A DNA stretch of 64,000 nt from Streptomyces antibioticus. GTDB lineage: Bacteria > Actinomycetota > Actinomycetes > Streptomycetales > Streptomycetaceae. The translations under genes were made by a program, and so were the position numbers. The notes under the pieces were generated by a model. It was not told the DNA's origin and did not search any database. It saw nothing but the letters and a program-made list of their open reading frames with translations. Below are positions 22,518 through 33,374 of this stretch, piece after piece (within the stretch, counting starts at the first letter, position 1; each line of letters starts with the position of its first letter). The stretch is from NCBI RefSeq assembly GCF_001514065.1, contig NZ_KQ948427.1, positions 298,474 through 362,473 of the forward strand. The letters are read 5' to 3'.

Positions 22518-23408
22518 TCAGCCCGGTGGCAGCCGGGTGACGCTCTGCTCCGTCAGGCGTACCGGAAGGGCGCCGGTGCGCAGGTCGGCGGCGAGTGCGC
22601 GTGCCGATGCCTCGGTGAAGGCGCCGGAGATCTCCGCCTCTCCGCCGGTGATCGCCTGGCTGACGGAGGGGGCGGACAGCACGGCCCCGTCGAGGACGAT
22701 CGCGAACTGGTTGGCGGGGCTCTGCTGTTGGGCGAGCCGTCCGGTGACGTCCGCGAACCGCGCGGAACCGGCGGCGCTGAACCGGAGCCGCACCAGCCAG
22801 CCCTGCTGTGTCCGGTCGTCGTACACGGCGTCCGCGTCGGTCACGTCCGTGCCGGGGACCGCGACGGTGTCGAGGGAGTACGTGTAGTGGTCGCCGTCCT
22901 TCTTCTCACAGGCCGTGAGCGGCTCGTCCGGTGAGGCGGTGACGTCGGGACGCGGACAGGCCGCTTCCCCGATCGGCTCGGTGGCCAGCACGGGCCGGAA
23001 GTCCAGCCGCGCCGTGCGACCCAGCGCCCTGAGCCCTTCCTCCTGGCTCCGGTCGCCCGAAACCGTGATCGTCGCGCCCGACCCCTGCCCCGCGACCTGG
23101 ACGTCGACGCCTCTCAGACCCGCGTCGACCGCCCGCCGCCGCATCAGCGCGGCGGTCTCCTCCAGCGCTTGGGCGTCCTGAGGCTCCGCGGGGGTGAACC
23201 CGACGTAGACCTTGCCCTGAGGATCCGGGAGCGAGGACGTCGGCGTGGCACTGCGGGCGACGCCGGTTCCGGCGGCCCCGCCCGGCGATCTCGCCGCCGA
23301 GGCCTGCCGGTCCTGCCCACCGCAGCCACCGAGGACCACCACCAAGGCGCCGACGACGACCAGCGCGCGCCAGGCCCGCCCTGCCCCACCGCTCTCCGCA
23401 ACGACCAT
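22518..23408 (-). CDS. lipoprotein with a SecD-type periplasmic (P1) domain
   Basis: About 296 residues. A hydrophobic leader ends in the lipobox VLGGC. The mature part contains two stretches typical of the SecD P1 head: an N-terminal EETAALMRRRAVDAGL strand-helix and a C-terminal FAIVLDGAVLSAPSV with GALPVRL. The membrane helices of SecD are absent, so this is a stand-alone extracytoplasmic P1-like protein and not the translocase subunit. The ATG at 23408 has GGGGGGA upstream; an ATG at 23441 overlapping the upstream stop is an alternative. It is probably co-transcribed with the gene at 23438. Confidence 0.82.
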   Translation of the reverse strand: MVVAESGGAGRAWRALVVVGALVVVLGGCGGQDRQASAARSPGGAAGTGVARSATPTSSLPDPQGKVYVGFTPAEPQDAQALEETAALMRRRAVDAGLRGVDVQVAGQGSGATITVSGDRSQEEGLRALGRTARLDFRPVLATEPIGEAACPRPDVTASPDEPLTACEKKDGDHYTYSLDTVAVPGTDVTDADAVYDDRTQQGWLVRLRFSAAGSARFADVTGRLAQQQSPANQFAIVLDGAVLSAPSVSQAITGGEAEISGAFTEASARALAADLRTGALPVRLTEQSVTRLPPG

Positions 23409-23437
23409 GTGATCCCCCCGTTCCGTCGCCCCGTCGC

Positions 23438-24121
23438 TCATGCGGGTGTGTCAGGGCCCGCCCACACCGTCACGGCCGCCGCCGCGCTGCTGGTGTCACG
23501 GCCCGTGGACGAGGTCGAGGTGAGGGTGAGCAGGACGATGCGGTCGCGGTCCGTGCGCAGGCAGACGCGGTCGCCGGCCGAGACCGTGAGGCGGTTGGCG
23601 TCGGGGGCGCTCGCGTCGACCAGGTCGCCGCAGGCGACCGGAGTGGGCGGCGCCGCGCCGGCCGGGACCGCCGCCATGGTGTGCGCCTGCCATGCCTTGA
23701 GGTAGACGCCGCCGACGAAGCCGACGACCTGGACATCGGTCCCGCTTCCCTCGGCCGGCGGGAACCGGTCGAAGTTGGTCCAGGTGGCCTCCAAGGTCAG
23801 CACGTCGCTGAACTCGGGGGTCCACCCCTCCGAGGACGGCAGCGAGGTCGCCTGCGGAACACCCGATGTCGCTCCGGGAGTCGCTCCGACGCCCTTCTGG
23901 TCCGGTTCCCGGGTGACGGTCGCCGTGACCGTCACCCGGGCCGTGACCGTCTCCGTCGGCACGCTCGCCGTCGGAGGGGTGGCCACCGCCGGCAGGCCGA
24001 GGTAGCCGATCAGCGCGGCGACGATGGTGCACGCGCCGGCGATGACCGCCCCGTGGACCGTGCGGTCCTTGGGCGGGGCAGGTGGCTGTCGGGGCGGTCT
24101 GACCGCCGTGTTGTCGTCCAT
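23438..24121 (-). CDS. membrane-anchored extracytoplasmic protein of unknown function
   Basis: A 227-residue protein with a Pro-rich cytoplasmic N-terminus, one membrane helix (AVIAGACTIVAALIGYLGLP), a Thr/Val-rich linker (ETVTARVTVTATV) and an outer domain with two Cys. No family recognised. ATG 24121 has GGGGGA upstream. Its stop overlaps a possible start of the SecD-like lipoprotein gene, suggesting that the two act together outside the membrane. Confidence 0.72.
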   Translation of the reverse strand: MDDNTAVRPPRQPPAPPKDRTVHGAVIAGACTIVAALIGYLGLPAVATPPTASVPTETVTARVTVTATVTREPDQKGVGATPGATSGVPQATSLPSSEGWTPEFSDVLTLEATWTNFDRFPPAEGSGTDVQVVGFVGGVYLKAWQAHTMAAVPAGAAPPTPVACGDLVDASAPDANRLTVSAGDRVCLRTDRDRIVLLTLTSTSSTGRDTSSAAAAVTVWAGPDTPA

Positions 24122-24223
24122 TGGGTCCCCCGATCGATGCCTCATGGTGGCACCGACCCGGCTTCAGGACCCTTAAGTTGACATGAATCCACCCCAACCG
24201 GGACGTGCTGTGCTATACGCGCC

Positions 24224-25759
24224 TCAGAGTGTGGCCGAGTTGTCGTGATGGCCGCTCGGGCGGTTCTGCGGGCGGAGCAGCGACGAACTCACCGGCGTCA
24301 CCGTCCAGTCCGGGTGGCCGGGCATGCGCGGGGTCTTCGTGCCGTAGAGCCAGTCCCGCAGGAAGCCGGACTGGTCCTGGCCGGAGATCTCGGAGGCGAC
24401 GGCGATGTAGTCGGCGGTCGACGCCGAGGCGTTGCGGAAGCGGTCGAGGAAGGTGCGCTCGATCGAGGCGAACACCGTCTCACCGACCTGCTGGCGCAGG
24501 GCGTACAGGACCAGGACGCCGCCGAGGTAGCGCTGGCTGTCGAAGAGGTTGGCCTCGTTCGGGGCCGCGACCGGGCCGGAGCTCCGACGCCACAGGTCGC
24601 CCTTGGCGTAGGTGTCCTTCATGCGCGCTTCCATGGTGGTCAGGCCGAGCGAGTCGGTCCAGCCGCGCTCGTAGCGGTAGAGCAGCCCGTAGAAGTCGGC
24701 GTGGCCCTCGTTGAGCCACAGGTCGGCCCAGGTGGCGGGGCTGACGCTGTTGCCGAAGTAGGAGTGCACCAGCTCGTGCATCATGTGCGAGCCGATCTTC
24801 GGCTCGGCCTGGAGCAGGTAGTTCGGCTTGTAGAGGGTCAGGGTCTGGGTCTCCAGGCCCGTGAAGTCGAACGCCGTCGAGGAGTCGTTGTTGCACGGCA
24901 GCAGGCCGTACGTCTCGAACGGGTAGGCGCCGAGCCGCTGCTCGATCCAGCTCACCAGGTTGGGGGTGAGGGCGAGCGCGGGCTCCAGGGCCTCGGCGCG
25001 GGCGACGGGGACGACGTCCCGCAGCGGCAGGCCGTTGGGTCCCTGCCGGTCCTTCACCACGTAGTCGCCGACCGTGAGCTGCACGAGCTCGGTGGCGATC
25101 GGCTCGCGGGAGCGGTAGGTGTACGCGGTCCGGCCGTCGCCGAGGTCCTCGGTACCGGTCAGGCTGCCGCTCGCGACCCCCTTCAGACCGGCCGGGACGG
25201 TGATGCGGACGGTGAAGTCCGCCTTGTCCATCGGGTGGTCGTTGCACGGGAAGACGGTGTGCGCCGAGTTCGGCTGGGGGCAGACCGCGAAGCCGTCCGG
25301 GGTGGGCACCCAGGCGGTGTGCGCGAGGGTGCGGCGCGGGTCCGCGGAGTACGTCACGGTGACGGTGGCCCGGCACCGGGCGGGGAGCAGGCGGGCGGGG
25401 GTGATCCGCAGCTTCTCCCCCGCCTGCTCGAAGGCGGCGTCCCGTCCGCCCACGGTCACCGTGCGTATGTCCAGGCCGAGCGCGTCCAGGGAGAAGCGGG
25501 TCAGGGCCTCGGTGGTGGTGATCCGCAGGGTGACGATGCCGTCGACGAGCCTGGTCGTGGCGTCGTAGGCGAGGTCCAGGTCGTACGACGACACGCGGTA
25601 GCCGTCGTTGCCGAGGGCCGGGTAGACGGGGTCCCCCAGGGTCTCCGGGCCCTCGACGCCGCTCCTGGCGGCGGCCTGCGCCGGGGCTCCCCCGATGGTC
25701 AGGGCAGCGGCGGTACCGATCAGGGCGGCAGGCGCCGTCACTCTGGTGCGATATCTCAT
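24224..25759 (-). CDS. secreted M1-family metallopeptidase
   Basis: A 511-residue protein with a Sec signal ending near APAQAAA. The beta-sandwich N-domain is followed by the catalytic domain with zinc motif HELVH and the third ligand Glu in WLNEGHADF. The usual GxMEN exopeptidase motif is replaced by TGLETQT, as in many secreted actinobacterial M1 proteins. It lacks the C-terminal HEAT domain of larger aminopeptidases. It probably trims extracellular peptides. Confidence 0.9.
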   Translation of the reverse strand: MRYRTRVTAPAALIGTAAALTIGGAPAQAAARSGVEGPETLGDPVYPALGNDGYRVSSYDLDLAYDATTRLVDGIVTLRITTTEALTRFSLDALGLDIRTVTVGGRDAAFEQAGEKLRITPARLLPARCRATVTVTYSADPRRTLAHTAWVPTPDGFAVCPQPNSAHTVFPCNDHPMDKADFTVRITVPAGLKGVASGSLTGTEDLGDGRTAYTYRSREPIATELVQLTVGDYVVKDRQGPNGLPLRDVVPVARAEALEPALALTPNLVSWIEQRLGAYPFETYGLLPCNNDSSTAFDFTGLETQTLTLYKPNYLLQAEPKIGSHMMHELVHSYFGNSVSPATWADLWLNEGHADFYGLLYRYERGWTDSLGLTTMEARMKDTYAKGDLWRRSSGPVAAPNEANLFDSQRYLGGVLVLYALRQQVGETVFASIERTFLDRFRNASASTADYIAVASEISGQDQSGFLRDWLYGTKTPRMPGHPDWTVTPVSSSLLRPQNRPSGHHDNSATL

Positions 25760-25858
25760 GGTCCGCTTTCGCTCGGGCGGCCGGGGTGGTCGGTTCCGGC
25801 CGTCGGATGAGTGTGATCACCCTCCTTGACTCCAAGATCGGGTGCGCGGGTTGCATGA

Positions 25859-28186
<2,328 letters not shown>

Positions 28187-28204
28187 CGCACCCCGCCCAC
28201 TGCT

Positions 28205-28239
28205 CCCGCCCCGGTCGGCAATTGCCCGGCCGGGGCGGG
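28205..28239. terminator. hairpin between icd and the DUF5713 gene
   Basis: CCCGCCCCGG and CCGGGGCGGG form a perfect 10-base stem around a 15-base loop. It lies between two convergent genes and can act on both strands. There is no T-run, as is common in Streptomyces. Confidence 0.75.
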
Positions 28240-28246
28240 CCGCGTT

Positions 28247-28588
28247 TCACCAGTTCCGCCCGGAGATCAGCTCCTCCGAGTCCGCGTCCGCGAAGCCGTA
28301 GGCGTGGGCGATGAACCAGAACTGCTCGCCTATCTCCTCCCGGGCGAAGGTCTCGATCCCGCTGCCCGCTGCGTCGAAAGCCGCCTCGAGGTCGTTGAAC
28401 TCCTGGGTGGCCGCATGCGTCAGCACATACAGCGCGGCAAGATCGGTCGGGTGCTCGGCCTCGATCCGCTCGCACAGGCGCATCAGGATCTCCCGGCCCC
28501 GGTCCAGCACCTGGTCGGGGTAGTAGTCGTCCTCGTAGAGCGCCTTGAGAAACGGGTGTGCGGCCACGAGTGCATTGCCGATCGTCAT
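28247..28588 (-). CDS. DUF5713 family protein
   Basis: A 113-residue acidic, mostly helical protein. The pattern FLKALYEDDYYPDQVLDRGR then LMRLCERIE and a C-terminal FWFIAHAYGF matches the small DUF5713 family. Function unknown. It starts 48 bases from the divergent amidohydrolase gene, so their promoters must overlap. Confidence 0.75.
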   Translation of the reverse strand: MTIGNALVAAHPFLKALYEDDYYPDQVLDRGREILMRLCERIEAEHPTDLAALYVLTHAATQEFNDLEAAFDAAGSGIETFAREEIGEQFWFIAHAYGFADADSEELISGRNW

Positions 28589-28636
28589 GCTGTGATCGTG
28601 CACCACACCACTGACAACGCCCCGGGAGCAGCCCGC

Positions 28637-29425
28637 ATGACCTCCGCCGTGCCGTCCTTCGAGCTCGTGCCCGGGAACGGGGAATCCCCCGTGCTCCTGC
28701 ATGTGCCGCATTCCGCGCGGGAGATACCGGCCGACGTGCGGGCAGGGATCGTGCTGGACGACTCCGCGCTGGAGCGGGAGCTGGACCACATCGTCGATGC
28801 GCACACCGCGGAGCTCGCCGAGCGGGCGGCCGGGATGGCGGCCGTGACGCCGTGGCGGTTCGTGAACCGGCTGTCGCGGCTGGTCGTCGATCCCGAGCGG
28901 TTCCCGGACGAGCGGGAGGAGATGCTCGCCGTCGGGATGGGCGCCGTATACACGCGGACCACCGACCGGGAGGTGCTGCGGCCCGCGGACGCCGACCCCG
29001 AGCCGCTGCTCGCGCGGTACTTCCGGCCGTACGCGCGGGCCATGACCGAGGCCGTGGCCGAGCGGCTGGCCGGGGCGGGGCGGGTCGTGATCGTCGACGT
29101 GCACTCCTATCCGAGCGCGGCCCTGCCCTACGAGCTGCACGGCGACGGGCCGAGGCCCCTCGTCTGTCTCGGCACCGACCCCTTCCACACCCCGCCCGAG
29201 CTGGTCACCGCCGCCCGTGAGGCGTTCGGGGAGGTCGGGCTGGACAGTCCGTTCAGCGGGACGTACGTGCCGCTGGAGTTCTACGGCCGTGATCCGCGGG
29301 TCTCCGCGCTGATGGTGGAGATCCGGCGGGACACCTACATGACCGAGCCGGGCGGGCCCGCCGGGCCGGGGCTCGGACCACTCGCCGCGGCGCTCGCTGC
29401 GCTCGTCGACGCCGTGTCCCGCTGA
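28637..29425 (+). CDS. N-formylglutamate amidohydrolase family protein
   Basis: A 262-residue protein of the FGase (PF05013) family. The N-terminal VLLHVPHSAREIP motif, the RFVNRLSRLVVDPERF block and the IVDVHSYPS strand with metal-binding residues are all typical. The family hydrolyses N-formylglutamate in histidine breakdown, but no hut gene is nearby, so another formyl-amide is possible. ATG 28637 with GGGAG upstream is preferred over far upstream starts. Confidence 0.85.
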   Translation: MTSAVPSFELVPGNGESPVLLHVPHSAREIPADVRAGIVLDDSALERELDHIVDAHTAELAERAAGMAAVTPWRFVNRLSRLVVDPERFPDEREEMLAVGMGAVYTRTTDREVLRPADADPEPLLARYFRPYARAMTEAVAERLAGAGRVVIVDVHSYPSAALPYELHGDGPRPLVCLGTDPFHTPPELVTAAREAFGEVGLDSPFSGTYVPLEFYGRDPRVSALMVEIRRDTYMTEPGGPAGPGLGPLAAALAALVDAVSR

Positions 29426-29483
29426 CCTCCGGCTGGAGCACTCCCGCGCGACACCCGGCCGCACCGCGGTGAGGGTGGATGAC

Positions 29484-30701
29484 ATGACCGAGGAGACCAC
29501 CACGCTCACCGGCCCTCCCGTACGGGAGTGGCCCGCCCTCGACCTGGCCGGGACGGAGTTCGACCCGGTGCTGGCGGAGCTGATGCGGGAGGGGCCGCTG
29601 ACCCGGATCCGGCTGCCGTTCGGAGAGGGGTGGGCGTGGCTCGCCACCCGCTACGAGGACGTCAAACAGATCACCAACGATCCGCGGTTCAGCCGTACCG
29701 CCGGCATGGACCGCCAAGTCACCCGGCTCGCCCCGCACTTCAGTCCGCAACCGGGCTCCCCCGCCTGGGCCGACCAGCCCGACCACAACCGGCTGCGCAA
29801 GGCCGTGGCCGGGGCGTTCACGGTCAGTGCCATGAAGCGGCTCCGGCCGCGCGCGCAGGAACTCCTCGACCCGCTGGTGGCGGGGATCGTACGGGACGGC
29901 CCGCCCGCCGATCTCGTCGAGCGGGTCCTCGAACCCTTCCCGGTGACCCTGATCTGCGAGGTCATGGGGGTGCCCGCGGCCGACCGGCCCCAGATGCACG
30001 CCTGGGCGGCGCAGATCGTCTCCACGAAGGGCGGGGCCGAGGCCTCCGCCGAGGCCAAGAAGGGCATGTTCGGCTGGATCGCGGAGACCGTCCGGGCCCG
30101 CGCGAACAGCGACGGCGACGACGTGTACTCGCTGATCGGCGCGGCCCTGCGGCGCGGCGAGATCAGTGAGAGGGAAGCGGTCGGCCTCGCCGCGCCCCTG
30201 CAGATCGGCGGCGAGGCGGTCACCCACAACTGCGGCCAGACGCTGTACCTGCTGCTGACGCGCCCCGAGCTGATGGAGCGCATGCGGCACCAGCCCGAGG
30301 CCCGTGCGACCGCCCTGGACGAGCTGATGCGCTACATCCCGCACCGCACCGCGGTCGGGCTCGCCCGGATCGCCCTGGAGGACGTCGAAGTGGGCGGGCA
30401 GCTGATCCGCGCGGGCGACCCGGTGTACGTCTCCTATCTGGCCGCCAACCGTGATCCGGACGTCTTCCCCGACCCGGACCGCATCGACCTCGACCGGGAC
30501 CCCAACCCGCACCTGTCCTTCGGCAACGGCGCGCACTACTGCACGGGCGCGGTGCTGGCGCGGCTCCAGATCGAGCTCATGGTCGGCACGCTCCTGGACC
30601 GGCTGCCGGGGCTGCGGCTCGCGGTCCCGGCCGACCAGGTGGCCTGGCGCCGGAAGACGATGATCCGCGGACCGCAGTCCCTGCCCGTGACGTGGGACTG
30701 A
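29484..30701 (+). CDS. cytochrome P450
   Basis: A 405-residue soluble bacterial P450. The haem loop FGNGAHYCTGAVLARLQ carries the axial Cys, the K-helix E-x-x-R is in DELMRYIP, and the I-helix reads LQIGGEAVTHN, with GGEAVT in place of the common AGxxT. The missing acidic/Thr spacing may change oxygen activation. No ferredoxin gene is adjacent, so electron partners must come from elsewhere. It ends one base from the convergent acidic-protein gene. Confidence 0.92.
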   Translation: MTEETTTLTGPPVREWPALDLAGTEFDPVLAELMREGPLTRIRLPFGEGWAWLATRYEDVKQITNDPRFSRTAGMDRQVTRLAPHFSPQPGSPAWADQPDHNRLRKAVAGAFTVSAMKRLRPRAQELLDPLVAGIVRDGPPADLVERVLEPFPVTLICEVMGVPAADRPQMHAWAAQIVSTKGGAEASAEAKKGMFGWIAETVRARANSDGDDVYSLIGAALRRGEISEREAVGLAAPLQIGGEAVTHNCGQTLYLLLTRPELMERMRHQPEARATALDELMRYIPHRTAVGLARIALEDVEVGGQLIRAGDPVYVSYLAANRDPDVFPDPDRIDLDRDPNPHLSFGNGAHYCTGAVLARLQIELMVGTLLDRLPGLRLAVPADQVAWRRKTMIRGPQSLPVTWD

Positions 30702-30702
30702 C

Positions 30703-31191
30703 TCAGACCGTCAGCCAGTCGGTGACGATCGCCTCCCTGCCGGTGCGCAGCCGCAGCGCGAAGGGCCCGGCGGGGGAACCGCCGTACGTGAAGCGCCCCA
30801 TGTCGTCGGTGGTCAGCGGGGCCCCGGTCTGCGGCCCGCTGAGCACCTCGACCGACGCCTGCTGGGGCGGCAGCACCTGCCCCATCAGGCCCTCCCCCGT
30901 GACCTCCACGTCCACGGTGACCTCACCCGCGCGGAAGGTCAGCATCCGCGGCACGTCCGTGGCCCCCCTGACGGGGATGGCGTCCACCACCGAGTCGAAG
31001 GTCAGCTCGGCGATCTTGGCGTCGAGGTCATGTAAGGCATAGGCCTCCACGGCGATCTGCCGCAGCTGGGCCGGTACCGGGTCGAGGATGCCGGCGGCCC
31101 TGCGGAGTTCCTCCTCCAGCAGGTCCGCATCGGCGTCCTGACCGTCGTAGGCCGCCTCGTCGAACGTCTCGTCGTCGTCCATCTCGTCCAT
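30703..31191 (-). CDS. acidic protein at the end of the sigma factor/protease operon
   Basis: A 162-residue protein. The first 30 residues are very acidic (MDEMDDDETFDEAA and onwards). A helical segment with LRQIAVEAYALHDLDAKIAEL follows, then a beta-rich C-terminal domain with a TTDDMGRFTYG turn like carboxypeptidase-regulatory (Ig-like) domains. No signal peptide. It begins nine bases after the sigma factor stop; the ATG at 31191 has GAGG upstream, and a GTG at 31203 overlaps that stop. Its place suggests a partner, inhibitor or protease target for the sigma factor, but no known anti-sigma motif is visible. Confidence 0.75.
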   Translation of the reverse strand: MDEMDDDETFDEAAYDGQDADADLLEEELRRAAGILDPVPAQLRQIAVEAYALHDLDAKIAELTFDSVVDAIPVRGATDVPRMLTFRAGEVTVDVEVTGEGLMGQVLPPQQASVEVLSGPQTGAPLTTDDMGRFTYGGSPAGPFALRLRTGREAIVTDWLTV

Positions 31192-31199
31192 CTCGTACC

Positions 31200-31838
31200 T
31201 CACACCGCCCCCCGTGCCTCGAGTCGGGCCCGCAGCCGGCGCAGACAGCGCTGGCGCAGCGGGCCGATGCTGCCCACCGCGATGCCCAGCGCGGCGGACA
31301 CCTCCTGGTAGCTCGGCGGCGGCGACGCCATCAGGATGCGCAGCAACTGCCTGCACCGGTCGCCGAGTTCCTCGAACTCCTGCCACAGATGCCGGACGCG
31401 TTCGCTCTCCACGGCCGCCTCCTCGGAGTCGAGGAGGGACTGCTCCGGCGTACGGTCCTCGCTGACCCGGTCGAGCAGCTGCGGATCGTCGGTGGGCGTC
31501 AGCCGCCTTAAGCTCTTCAGCACCTTCAGACACTCGTGCCGCGCGGTGCTGGCCAGCCACGAACCCGCCTTCTGCGGTTCCCGGATACGGCCGAGGTGCT
31601 GGGCGAAACGGAACCACACCGTCTGGTACACCTCGTGCGCGTCGGCGTCGCTCAGCCGGTGCGCGCGCACCACCGACCACACCAGTGGGCTCAGCCCCTC
31701 CACGAGCGCCTTCCAGGCCGCCGCGTCGCCGTCGACGGCTGACTGGACCAACGCGCCGACATCTGCTCGGTCCACGTCCCCACCCCTCGTGTACGGCAAG
31801 TCATCGTACGCCGTGGAGGGGGCGAGTTCGGCCCTCAT
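31200..31838 (-). CDS. ECF-type RNA polymerase sigma factor
   Basis: Up to 212 residues. Region 2 reads WSVVRAHRLSDADAHEVYQTVWFRFAQHL and the region 4 helix-turn-helix SYQEVSAALGIAVGSIGPLRQRCLRRL; both follow the ECF pattern (compare the DAEDVVQETF motif of the family). The ATG at 31838 overlaps the subtilase stop (ATGA); a GTG at 31775 behind GAGGGG is an equally good start. No membrane anti-sigma factor is linked, which is unusual; the neighbours are cytosolic proteases and an acidic protein. Confidence 0.88.
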   Translation of the reverse strand: MRAELAPSTAYDDLPYTRGGDVDRADVGALVQSAVDGDAAAWKALVEGLSPLVWSVVRAHRLSDADAHEVYQTVWFRFAQHLGRIREPQKAGSWLASTARHECLKVLKSLRRLTPTDDPQLLDRVSEDRTPEQSLLDSEEAAVESERVRHLWQEFEELGDRCRQLLRILMASPPPSYQEVSAALGIAVGSIGPLRQRCLRRLRARLEARGAV

Positions 31839-33265
31839 GCCCCAGGAGAGAGCTGTACGACCGTCCCCTGGCGCCAGGTGGGCGGAATGAGCGCCGGTAC
31901 GTGCGCCCCGCGCACTTCCGCGAACTCGGTGTTGGCGGCGAGCAGTTGCTTGCGCGCGGCCCGCGGGTCGGTCTCCTTGTTGGCGGTCATGTGGGCCGCG
32001 ACCAGGGCGGCGGCGGCCGGGGTGGCGAAGGAGGTGCCGCTCCAGTGCGCGTACCCGTCGAACATCACCTGGTCCGGCTTGGCGGAGCTGCCGTCGTCGC
32101 TCAGCACGCCCGTGTGGCGGGGGTGTTGGCAGGTGCAGAGGTAGGTGAAGTTGAAGCGGCAGGCGTCGTAGGTGGAGTGCTGGTAGACGTACGGGATCGG
32201 CGCGTCGAAGCCGGTGAGGGTGCTGGTGAGACGCTCGCCGGGGGCGTAGGCGTTGACCCAGGAGCCGTGGTTGCTGAAGCAGGCGCCGTGGTCGCCGTCG
32301 GTGCGCAGGGCGCCGATCGACAGGACGCTGTCCGCGTACTCGGGCAGGGAGGCGTAGGCGGCGGGCCAGAAGGGCGTCGCGCTGGCGTTGTTGCCGGCCG
32401 CGGCGACCAACAGGGTGCGCTGCTGCCGCAGTTCGCGCATGAAGGCGTCCACGCCGAGCAGGCCGTCGGTGCGGCCGTTGGAGGTGCCGGCGGAGAGGCT
32501 GATGATGTCCGGCCAGCCGTCCCGGTCGACGGCGGCGAACAGGGCCTCGCCGAAGTCGGATTCGAGGATCGCGCCGGCGTCGTTGAGGGTGTTGCGCACG
32601 GTGATGTTCGTGTTGGGCCCGACGGCCGCGACGATGCCCGCGATGAACGTGCCGTGCCCGACGTAGATCTTGAGGTTGCCCTGGTCGTCGGTCTCGGTGC
32701 CGTGCAGGTCGCCCTGGACGTGCGAGAGCAGCGGGACCAGCGTGTGGTCGTGGGTGAGGCCGTTGTCGATGACGAGGACGCCGACCGCGGTGCCGGTGTC
32801 GTAACCGGCCTCCGCGGGAGCCGGGTTGGTGCCGCCGGTGAGCGGGGCGGGCACCGGCTCGTCGCCGGGGCAGGAGTTGACGGCGATGGACACCACGTGG
32901 TTGCGGCTGACCAGCCGGCGTCCGGCGCGTCCCTCGGGTTCCCGCATCGCGCGCAGGGCGTTGGCGACGGCCCGGTCGGCGCGGCGGTCGCCGTGGCCGG
33001 GGTCGCCGACCTGGATGCGGGTGATGCCCGAGCGGTTGGTCTGCGGGCCCGCGCGGCGGACCTGGTCGCCGCTGAGGCCGGTCGCCGCGGTGAAGTGGTC
33101 GCGGACGGTGTTCTCGACGAGTGCCGCCTCCTCACCGTCCCGGGCGAGGACCACGCCCTTCTCGTAGATGAACTCGGCCGCGTCGTCCGGTCCCATCGCG
33201 AGGGGGACGTCGGGCATCGAGCGCTGGATCTGGTCGAACTGCTCCGGGAATCGCTGAGGTGCCAT
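31835..33265 (-). CDS. S8 subtilisin-like serine protease without signal peptide
   Basis: A 476-residue subtilase. The triad is Asp167 (VLVIDNG), His204 (GHGTFIAGIV) and Ser412 (GTSFATPAAAALVA), with oxyanion Asn in AAAGNN. The N-terminus is hydrophilic (MAPQRFPEQFDQIQ), so the protein appears cytosolic. About 150 residues precede the catalytic domain and could be a regulatory prodomain. The C-terminal part of the domain has an insertion with four Cys (YDACRF, LCTCQHP). ATG 33265 has GGGAGG upstream. It is divergent from the CHAT protease by 109 bases and overlaps the sigma factor gene. Confidence 0.9.
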   Translation of the reverse strand: MAPQRFPEQFDQIQRSMPDVPLAMGPDDAAEFIYEKGVVLARDGEEAALVENTVRDHFTAATGLSGDQVRRAGPQTNRSGITRIQVGDPGHGDRRADRAVANALRAMREPEGRAGRRLVSRNHVVSIAVNSCPGDEPVPAPLTGGTNPAPAEAGYDTGTAVGVLVIDNGLTHDHTLVPLLSHVQGDLHGTETDDQGNLKIYVGHGTFIAGIVAAVGPNTNITVRNTLNDAGAILESDFGEALFAAVDRDGWPDIISLSAGTSNGRTDGLLGVDAFMRELRQQRTLLVAAAGNNASATPFWPAAYASLPEYADSVLSIGALRTDGDHGACFSNHGSWVNAYAPGERLTSTLTGFDAPIPYVYQHSTYDACRFNFTYLCTCQHPRHTGVLSDDGSSAKPDQVMFDGYAHWSGTSFATPAAAALVAAHMTANKETDPRAARKQLLAANTEFAEVRGAHVPALIPPTWRQGTVVQLSPGA

Positions 33266-33338
33266 GGCGTGTCCTCCCACTTGAGCGACGGTCGTCAGTC
33301 AGAGTCTCGGGGCCATCGATTGATACAGCGCCAAACCT

Positions 33339-33349
33339 GTGTGGCACAC
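33339..33349. promoter_or_regulatory. short perfect inverted repeat in the subtilase/CHAT divergent promoter region
   Basis: GTGTGGCACAC has 5-base arms around one base and lies near the middle of the 109-base region between the two protease genes. A shared regulator could bind here; I see no clear -35/-10 pair. Confidence 0.3.
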
Positions 33350-33374
33350 GACCCGGAGCACTACCATCCGTTGA

